From assembly GCA_009377635.1 (NCBI GenBank), contig WHTR01000015.1, positions 1 through 45,131 on the forward strand: DNA of 45,131 nucleotides, read 5' to 3'. Under the pieces are notes generated by a model, which saw only the letters and a list, made by a program, of their open reading frames with translations, was not told where the DNA came from and did no database searches. The stretch's first letter is position 1. Each line of letters opens with the position of its first letter. This document shows positions 40,074 to 45,131 of the stretch, in pieces. The position numbers and the translations under genes were made by a program. This stretch comes from Chloroflexota bacterium (lineage in GTDB: Bacteria; Chloroflexota; UBA6077; SHYK01).

Positions 40074-41331
40074 GCTCGAAGCGCGGGAGCGTACCTGCTG
40101 GCGCGACGGAGACACGGGGTCGGAACCCCAGGTCGACGTGGACCTGGATGGCGATCGCTCTCGCGAGCCCATCGCCATCGCCCCGCGCCGTCTCGAGGCA
40201 GATCTCCATTTCGTCCATCTCATGCTCGCGGTAGAGTTCCACGGTGAACTCGTGCACGTCGTCGAAGCGACGTACGATGTTCTCGATTGCGCTCGGGAAC
40301 ACGTTCACGCCGCGGACGATGAGCATATCGTCGATTCGGCCGATGACCCCACCGGGGATCCGACGAAAGGTCCGACCACATCCACACGGCTCTCGCGTCA
40401 GCCGCACGCGGTCGCCGGTCCGATACCGGATGACGGGATTCGCCCCGCGCCCCAGGTTCGTGATGATGAGCTCTCCCTCGTCGCCGGGCTTCCCCGACGT
40501 CGGGTCCAGCACCTCGAAGATGTACTCGCTCTCGAGGAGGTGGACTCCCGCGTGCTCGAGACATTCGAAGCCCCAGGGCCCGACCTCAGTCATGCCCGGA
40601 TGGTCGAACACCTCCATCCCCCAGGCCTCCTCCAGCTGCGCCCTGGTGCTCGGGATGCTCGCGCCCGGCTCCCCCGCGTGGATGCCCTTCCGGATCGGCG
40701 ACGCCCGCAGGTCTGCGCCCATGGACCGCGCGGTCTCCGCCATGCGCAGGGCGTACGTCGGCGTGCTCATCAGGACGGTCGCCCCGAGATCGAAGATCTG
40801 CTGAATACGCTGCTCGGTTGTCTGCCCGCCACCGGGGATGCGCATCGCCCCGACCAGGCGCGCCCCCTCGAACCCGCTCCAGAAGCCGATGAACGGCCCA
40901 AACGAGAATGCCGCGAACAGGCGGTCGCCCGGACCGACAGCCGCTCCTCGGTAGATGTAGCCCCAGCAGCGGAGCCACCAGTCCCAGCTTTCATCGGTAT
41001 CCACGATCCGAAGGGGCCTCCCCGTGGTGCCGGATGTCTGGTGAAGGCGGACGTAGTGCTCGACCGGCTCCGTAAGGCGGCTTCCGAAGGGCGGATGCGC
41101 GGCCTGGTCCGCGATCAGCTCCGCCTTCGTCGTGAACGGGAGTCGACGAAGATCATCGAGCGAGCTGACGTCGGATGCTGACACGACGCCCGCCGAGCGG
41201 AGCTTCTGCTGGTAGAAGGCGCCGTGCGCCAGCGCTGCCTCGATGACCCGGCGCGCTCGTGTGAGCTGCCGCTGCTCGAGGATCTCCCGCGGAGCGGTCT
41301 CCCCGTCAGCGTCGAAGTACGGGCTGGCCAT
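40039..41331 (-). CDS. paaK: Phenylacetate-CoA ligase family protein
   Basis: 430 aa, normal length. Adenylate-forming enzyme that makes an aryl- or acyl-CoA thioester. Blocks: HQTSGTTGRPLRI (P-loop-like), FSFGPFIGFWSGFEGA, TYALRMAE, GMTEVGPWGFEC, YRTGDRVRL, GRIDDMLIVRGVNVFPSAIE and the C-terminal Lys in PRFELKARRV. No other phenylacetate genes are in the window, so the substrate could differ. GAGG is seven bases before ATG 41331. No gene follows in the same direction. Confidence 0.85.
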   Translation of the reverse strand: MASPYFDADGETAPREILEQRQLTRARRVIEAALAHGAFYQQKLRSAGVVSASDVSSLDDLRRLPFTTKAELIADQAAHPPFGSRLTEPVEHYVRLHQTSGTTGRPLRIVDTDESWDWWLRCWGYIYRGAAVGPGDRLFAAFSFGPFIGFWSGFEGARLVGAMRIPGGGQTTEQRIQQIFDLGATVLMSTPTYALRMAETARSMGADLRASPIRKGIHAGEPGASIPSTRAQLEEAWGMEVFDHPGMTEVGPWGFECLEHAGVHLLESEYIFEVLDPTSGKPGDEGELIITNLGRGANPVIRYRTGDRVRLTREPCGCGRTFRRIPGGVIGRIDDMLIVRGVNVFPSAIENIVRRFDDVHEFTVELYREHEMDEMEICLETARGDGDGLARAIAIQVHVDLGFRPRVSVAPAGTLPRFELKARRVFDHRS

Positions 41332-41493
41332 GACCGAACCTCTGCGTTAGACGTCATGCGGACTTCACCCGAGGCGACATTGTATCCGACGCGCTGAGCG
41401 TCCCGGACGCGTAATGAAAACCGCCCGCGCGCTGGTCTGCTGCGCTGACGGAGCGATATTGAGTCACGAGTCGGTCACAGCTGTGTAATTCCG

Positions 41494-41523
41494 TTGACGA
41501 CCCTTTTTGTGCGATGCTACGAT
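41494..41523 (+). promoter_or_regulatory. Promoter of the uracil-DNA glycosylase gene
   Basis: TTGACG (41494-41499), 18-base spacer, TACGAT (41518-41523) preceded by TGC (extended -10). Confidence 0.6.
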
Positions 41524-41589
41524 CCAATGGTTTGCGGACCCGAGCCGAGGGCCGCGATGAGATAAGCCGGTGCCGCGGAGGGATCCCAG

Positions 41590-42240
41590 GTGGCCGACGA
41601 TCGGGTCAACGCACTCCAGCGGGTTCGCGAGGAGGTCGGCAGGTGCCGCCTCTGCAAGCTGGGGACGGGCCGTGCCAGCCCGGTGCCGGGCGAGGGAAAC
41701 CCGGCATCCGCGGTGATGTTCATCGGCGAGGCCCCGGGGTTCTATGAAGACCGGCAGGGCAAACCGTTCGTCGGGCCGGCGGGCCAATTGCTGGACGAGC
41801 TGCTGCAGTTCGCCGGTCTCCGCCGAGAGGAGGTCTTCATTACGAATGTCGTCAAGCACCGTCCTCCTGGCAATCGCGACCCCGAGCCCGACGAGCTGGA
41901 GGCGTGCGAAGGTCACCTGCGCGCCCAGATGTCCGCGATCTCCCCGCTCGTCATCGTCACCCTCGGCCGCTTCTCGCTGGCCAAGTTCATGCCCAACGTT
42001 CGCACGATGCGCGAAGTCCACGGAAGAACTTTTCCCTACCAGGGCATGCTCGTCTGCGCGATGTACCATCCGGCGGCCGCGCTTCACCAGCAACGGCTGC
42101 GTGCGACGCTCGAACAGGATTTTCGGGCGCTGCCGATGATCATCGCGCGCGCACGGGCCTCTCGCGCCAACGAACCGGCCAACGGCTCAGGACCGGCCGC
42201 TGCGCCCGAGCAATCCGCTGAGCAGATGCCCTTATTCTGA
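41590..42240 (+). CDS. Uracil-DNA glycosylase, family 4-type, with altered Fe-S site
   Basis: 216 aa. Removes uracil from DNA. Motifs: GEAPGFYEDRQGKPFVGPAGQLLDELL (active site region), FITNVVKHRPPGNRDPEPDELEAC, MYHPAAALH. The [4Fe-4S] cluster in this family uses four Cys: here C19 and C22 (RCRLCKL) and C106 are kept, but the one in VKCRPP is His90. The final ~40 residues are a Pro/Ala-rich tail ending QMPLF, like a beta-clamp-binding motif (QxxLF), so it may bind the sliding clamp. GTG 41590 follows GGAGGG. Confidence 0.88.
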   Translation: MADDRVNALQRVREEVGRCRLCKLGTGRASPVPGEGNPASAVMFIGEAPGFYEDRQGKPFVGPAGQLLDELLQFAGLRREEVFITNVVKHRPPGNRDPEPDELEACEGHLRAQMSAISPLVIVTLGRFSLAKFMPNVRTMREVHGRTFPYQGMLVCAMYHPAAALHQQRLRATLEQDFRALPMIIARARASRANEPANGSGPAAAPEQSAEQMPLF

Positions 42241-42280
42241 GTTTTCCGCGCTCCGATGAGTCGGGGCGTCACGAGGGGAT

Positions 42281-42297
42281 GAAGAGAAGATCTCTTC
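42281..42297. repeat. Inverted repeat before ftsK
   Basis: GAAGAGA-AGA-TCTCTTC, perfect 7-bp arms. No T-run; may be a weak terminator or operator between the glycosylase gene and ftsK. Confidence 0.4.
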
Positions 42298-42342
42298 AGA
42301 GCAGAGAGACGCGTAGCATCCGGACGCGGAAGGGTAATGCCA

Positions 42343-44517
42343 ATGGCAGATCGCGCACATTCAGGGAAAAGGCGCGTCGCTGAACGCAATGGCGCACGCA
42401 GGCGCCGGCCCTCGAGCCGCATGCTCGCCGGCGTGCGTCAGTGGCCCCATGTGCCCGACGTGGCAGGCATCGGCATGATCGCGGCCGGTCTCGTCATGGT
42501 CTTGGCACTCTTTCAGCCCGAGGGTGCTCTGGGAGCGCCTCTCAGTCGATTCCTGACGCTGACTCTCGGATGGCTCGCGGTCCTGTCGCCGGTCTGGCTG
42601 GCGGCTGTCGGCGTGCTCCTGATCTCCCACCGCGTGTCGCCGAGGTCCTGGCCGTGGTCTCGGCTGCTCGCTGCGGCCGGCGCGACGGTGAGTCTCCTGG
42701 GCCTCGCCGCGATGGAGGCGGTGCGACGAGAGGGACCGTTCGCCGAGAGTGCAGGAGGGGGCCTATTCGGTCGCGCGGTCGCCGGAACACTGGTGGACTG
42801 GACCGGCGCCGCTTCGACTGCGATTCTGCTGGGCTCGATCGGTGTGGCCTCGCTCATCGTCGTTGCTGATCTCCACCCCGCCCAGGTCATCAAGGCCGTT
42901 GCATGGGCGGTGCGGGTCGTGCGGCGGGCTGCCGAGGCGGGCGCGACTGGGATCCAGGACGCACAGCTCCGTATCAACACGCATGACGCAGAGGGGAGTG
43001 GCGTTCAGGCCCCGCGGCAGGTTCAGGAACCAGACCTCGAAGCGGCCGGCACGAACGTCGAGGCGACCGACGCGGCGCTGCCGTCCGCCGCCGCGGTCGC
43101 TTCAGCTCCCGCCCGACGACCGGACGGACCCTGGAAGCCGCCGCCGGTTACGCTCTTCCAGACCCGGAAGGCCAGCGAGCCCGCGAATGGACACCTGCGC
43201 GAGCAGGCCCGCGTCATCGAGGAGACGCTGACCAGCTTCAACATTCAAGCGCGAGTGCTGGAGGTGAATCGGGGGCCGGCCGTGACGCAGTTCGGCATTG
43301 AGCCGGCCATCGGGGTGCCGGTGAGTCGGGTCACGGCTCGCCTCAACGACCTGGCGCTTCGACTCGGGGCCAGCCCGATACGCATGGAGGCGCCCGTCCC
43401 GGGACGCCGGCTCATCGGCATCGAAGTGCCAAACCCGACGGTGTCCGTCGTCACGCTCCGCGAGGTGCTCGATAGTCCCAGCTTCGATCGCTCGAAGTCT
43501 CATGTCCCTCTGGCCCTGGGCAAGGACATCGCGGGCAAGGCGAAGGTTGGCGACCTTGCCCGGATGCCTCACCTGCTGATCGCTGGAGCGACCGGCTCGG
43601 GCAAGAGCGTGTGCATCAACTCGATCGTCGCGTGCCTGCTCTCCCAGTTCACACCCGACGAGCTCCAGTTGCTCATGATCGACCCCAAAATGGTCGAGCT
43701 CGTCGCGTACAACGGCGTGCCGCACCTGCGGATGCCTGTCGTCATCGAGATGGAACGCGTCGTTGGCACCCTCCGATGGGCGACGCAGGAGATGGGGCGT
43801 CGCTACCGCCTGTTTGCCGCGCACTCCGCTCGGAATATCGACGGATACAACCGTGCCGTGCGCGACCGACCCGACGAGAAACCTCTTCCGTATCTTGTCC
43901 TCATCATCGACGAGCTGGCGGACCTGATGATGATGGCTCCTGAAGAGGTGGAGAAGATGGTGTGCCGCCTTGCGCAGCTCGCCCGCGCGACGGGCATCCA
44001 TCTCGTCGTGGCCACCCAGCGCCCGTCGGTCGACGTCCTCACGGGGCTGATCAAGGCGAACTTCCCGACGAGGATCGCCTTCGCCGTCACGTCGCAGGTG
44101 GACTCGCGCGTCATCCTCGACACGGTCGGCGCCGAGCGACTCCTCGGCCGGGGCGACATGCTCTTTCTCCCGCCGGACGTGAGCAAGCCCATACGTATCC
44201 AAGGGGCCTTCGTCTCTGATCCGGAGATTGAGTCGCTCGTGGACTACTGGAGGCGTCTGGGCACGCCCCAGTATGATGATGCCGACGTCGCAGAAGTCGA
44301 GCAGCTCGGTCGCGCGCAGGAGCCGGTCACCGACGAGCTGTACGAGCGGGCGGCGAGCCTCGCCCAGGAAAGCGGGCGCGTCTCCGTATCGTTCCTCCAG
44401 CGACGGCTCGGTATCGGCTATCCCCGCGCCGCGCGGCTCGTCGACATGCTGGAGGAGCGCGGCGTGCTCTCAACGAACGAGGACGGGCGGTCACGAAAGG
44501 TCGCCGTCGACGAGTAG
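42343..44517 (+). CDS. ftsK: DNA translocase FtsK/SpoIIIE
   Basis: 724 aa. N-terminal region has four hydrophobic helices (about residues 41-60, 70-85, 107-124 and 158-176), a Pro/Ala linker to ~260, then the alpha/beta motor: GPAVTQFGIEP, Walker A AGATGSGKSVCINSI (~412-426), Walker B VLIIDELADLMMM, ATQRPSVDVLTGLIKANFPTRIAF. The C-terminal gamma winged helix (~655-724: YERAASLAQESGRVSVSFLQRRLGIGYPRAARLVDMLEERGVL) reads the polar guide sequences. ATG 42343 has GAAGGG about eight bases upstream; ATG 42337 is too close to it. Confidence 0.94.
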   Translation: MADRAHSGKRRVAERNGARRRRPSSRMLAGVRQWPHVPDVAGIGMIAAGLVMVLALFQPEGALGAPLSRFLTLTLGWLAVLSPVWLAAVGVLLISHRVSPRSWPWSRLLAAAGATVSLLGLAAMEAVRREGPFAESAGGGLFGRAVAGTLVDWTGAASTAILLGSIGVASLIVVADLHPAQVIKAVAWAVRVVRRAAEAGATGIQDAQLRINTHDAEGSGVQAPRQVQEPDLEAAGTNVEATDAALPSAAAVASAPARRPDGPWKPPPVTLFQTRKASEPANGHLREQARVIEETLTSFNIQARVLEVNRGPAVTQFGIEPAIGVPVSRVTARLNDLALRLGASPIRMEAPVPGRRLIGIEVPNPTVSVVTLREVLDSPSFDRSKSHVPLALGKDIAGKAKVGDLARMPHLLIAGATGSGKSVCINSIVACLLSQFTPDELQLLMIDPKMVELVAYNGVPHLRMPVVIEMERVVGTLRWATQEMGRRYRLFAAHSARNIDGYNRAVRDRPDEKPLPYLVLIIDELADLMMMAPEEVEKMVCRLAQLARATGIHLVVATQRPSVDVLTGLIKANFPTRIAFAVTSQVDSRVILDTVGAERLLGRGDMLFLPPDVSKPIRIQGAFVSDPEIESLVDYWRRLGTPQYDDADVAEVEQLGRAQEPVTDELYERAASLAQESGRVSVSFLQRRLGIGYPRAARLVDMLEERGVLSTNEDGRSRKVAVDE

Positions 44518-44538
44518 GGGCACGTTGCAACGTGCCCC
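44517..44538. repeat. Perfect 22-bp palindrome at the ftsK stop
   Basis: Arms GGGGCACGTTG and its complement meet without a loop; the first G is part of the ftsK TAG. It includes a candidate TTG start for the next gene. No T-run follows. Confidence 0.75.
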
Positions 44539-45131
44539 TCCATCGCTGCGAGGAGCTCCTATCCAGACGTCCGAGCTCAAGCGTCTATCTGTTCTCATCC
44601 CCTGCTACAACGAGCGGCACACGATCGAGGAGATCGTCCGCCAGATTCGTGCTGTCGAGACCGGGTTGGACGCAGAGATCATCGTCGTGGACGATGGCTC
44701 GACAGACGGGAGCCGTGACGTCATCGAGCATCTTGGGAGGGAGGGACTCGTCAAGCCCGTGTTCCAGCCGGGCAACATGGGCAAAGGCGCTGCCGTCCAG
44801 CGCGCGCTCCAGGAGGCCTCGGGCGATGTCATGCTGGTTCAGGATGCCGACCTGGAGTACGATCCGACGGACTACCCGGCACTTCTCCGCCCGATCCTCC
44901 GCGGACGCGCGAAGGTTGTCTACGGGTCGCGTTTCCTCGGCGCGCACAAGGCCATGTACTTCTGGCACAGTGTCGGGAACAAGCTCTTGACCCTGATGAC
45001 CAATATCCTCTATGATACCACGCTCACCGACATGGAGACTGGCTACAAGGTGTTCACTGCCGATGTGGCGCGTCGGATCCGGTTGAGCTCGCCCCGGTGG
45101 GGCTTCGACCCGGAGATCACGGCCCGGATCC
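44525..45131 (+). CDS. Family 2 glycosyltransferase, DPM1-like (partial, runs off window)
   Basis: About 202 residues visible, no stop. GT-A fold: RLSVLIPCYNERHTIEEIV, IIVVDDGSTDGSRDVIEHL, GNMGKGAAVQRALQEASGDVMLVQDADLEYDPTDYP (DxD-like), VVYGSRFLG, TDMETGYKVF. Such enzymes move sugars from nucleotide donors to polyprenyl phosphate. The start is uncertain: TTG 44525 lies inside the palindrome and seven bases after the ftsK stop, with AGGGG upstream; an ATC at 44561 has AGGAG at the right distance but is a very rare start. No ATG or GTG is in frame before the domain. Confidence 0.85.
   Translation, partial: MQRAPPSLRGAPIQTSELKRLSVLIPCYNERHTIEEIVRQIRAVETGLDAEIIVVDDGSTDGSRDVIEHLGREGLVKPVFQPGNMGKGAAVQRALQEASGDVMLVQDADLEYDPTDYPALLRPILRGRAKVVYGSRFLGAHKAMYFWHSVGNKLLTLMTNILYDTTLTDMETGYKVFTADVARRIRLSSPRWGFDPEITARI

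Noticed and set aside
39286-41181. 631-aa plus-strand open frame
   Set aside because: Runs through tgt out of frame and antisense to the ligase.
1-45131. CRISPR array or rRNA operon
   Set aside because: No regularly spaced repeats of 25-40 bp and no rRNA-like conserved stretches were seen.

Overview
The window is a 45 kb, GC-rich bacterial chromosome segment. It probably comes from an uncultured member of the Chloroflexota (Thermomicrobia-like) or a close relative. This placement is inference from gene style: a FtsH-like protease with almost no periplasmic loop, a CcmI-like protein fused to a beta-propeller, DUF433/DUF5615 pairs, and many dispersed palindromes of the TGTCATCCTGAG type. No rRNA is present to settle it.

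Layout. 1-4652: end of hemL, ddl (minus), an anchored 173-aa protein with a divergent FtsH-type AAA protease, and rdgB. 5006-5080: tRNA-Pro(TGG). 5318-10007: accessory zone with a conserved-TM-helix channel-like protein, a small helix-turn-helix protein, a DUF433/DUF5615 toxin-antitoxin pair, an unlisted 55-aa membrane protein, dispersed repeats and an IS1182-type transposase killed by an in-frame stop. 10008-13081: a lipoprotein with a duplicated domain, a broken Ig-like gene and an MFS transporter. 13613-24445: central carbon block. An Aquifex-type aconitase and an AlsS-like ThDP enzyme (plus) face a minus-strand set lipB-lpd-pdhA-pdhB-pdhC-ndh. In that set LipB supplies the octanoyl precursor of the E2 lipoyl group, Lpd makes NADH and NDH-2 can reoxidise it.

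24659-26416: a TIR-domain protein with an unrecognised N-terminal domain, likely a defence gene. 26417-31904: minus-strand cytochrome c maturation cluster (CopD-like, CcmF, CcmH, CcmI-like/propeller fusion, a secreted anchored protein). 32395-33734: AI-2E family permease and a small membrane protein.

33948-38746: an integrated mobile element of about 4.75 kb. A 54-bp perfect direct repeat of the 3' half of tRNA-Leu(TAG) flanks it, and a tyrosine integrase sits beside the intact tRNA. It also carries a helix-turn-helix/nuclease-like fusion protein, a tight operon of small unknown genes, a secreted protein and a decayed metalloprotease piece. I regard this as the most interesting part of the window.

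38835-45131: housekeeping again: tgt, a phenylacetate-CoA ligase family enzyme (minus), a family 4-type uracil-DNA glycosylase with an altered Fe-S ligand, ftsK/spoIIIE and the start of a family 2 glycosyltransferase that leaves the window.
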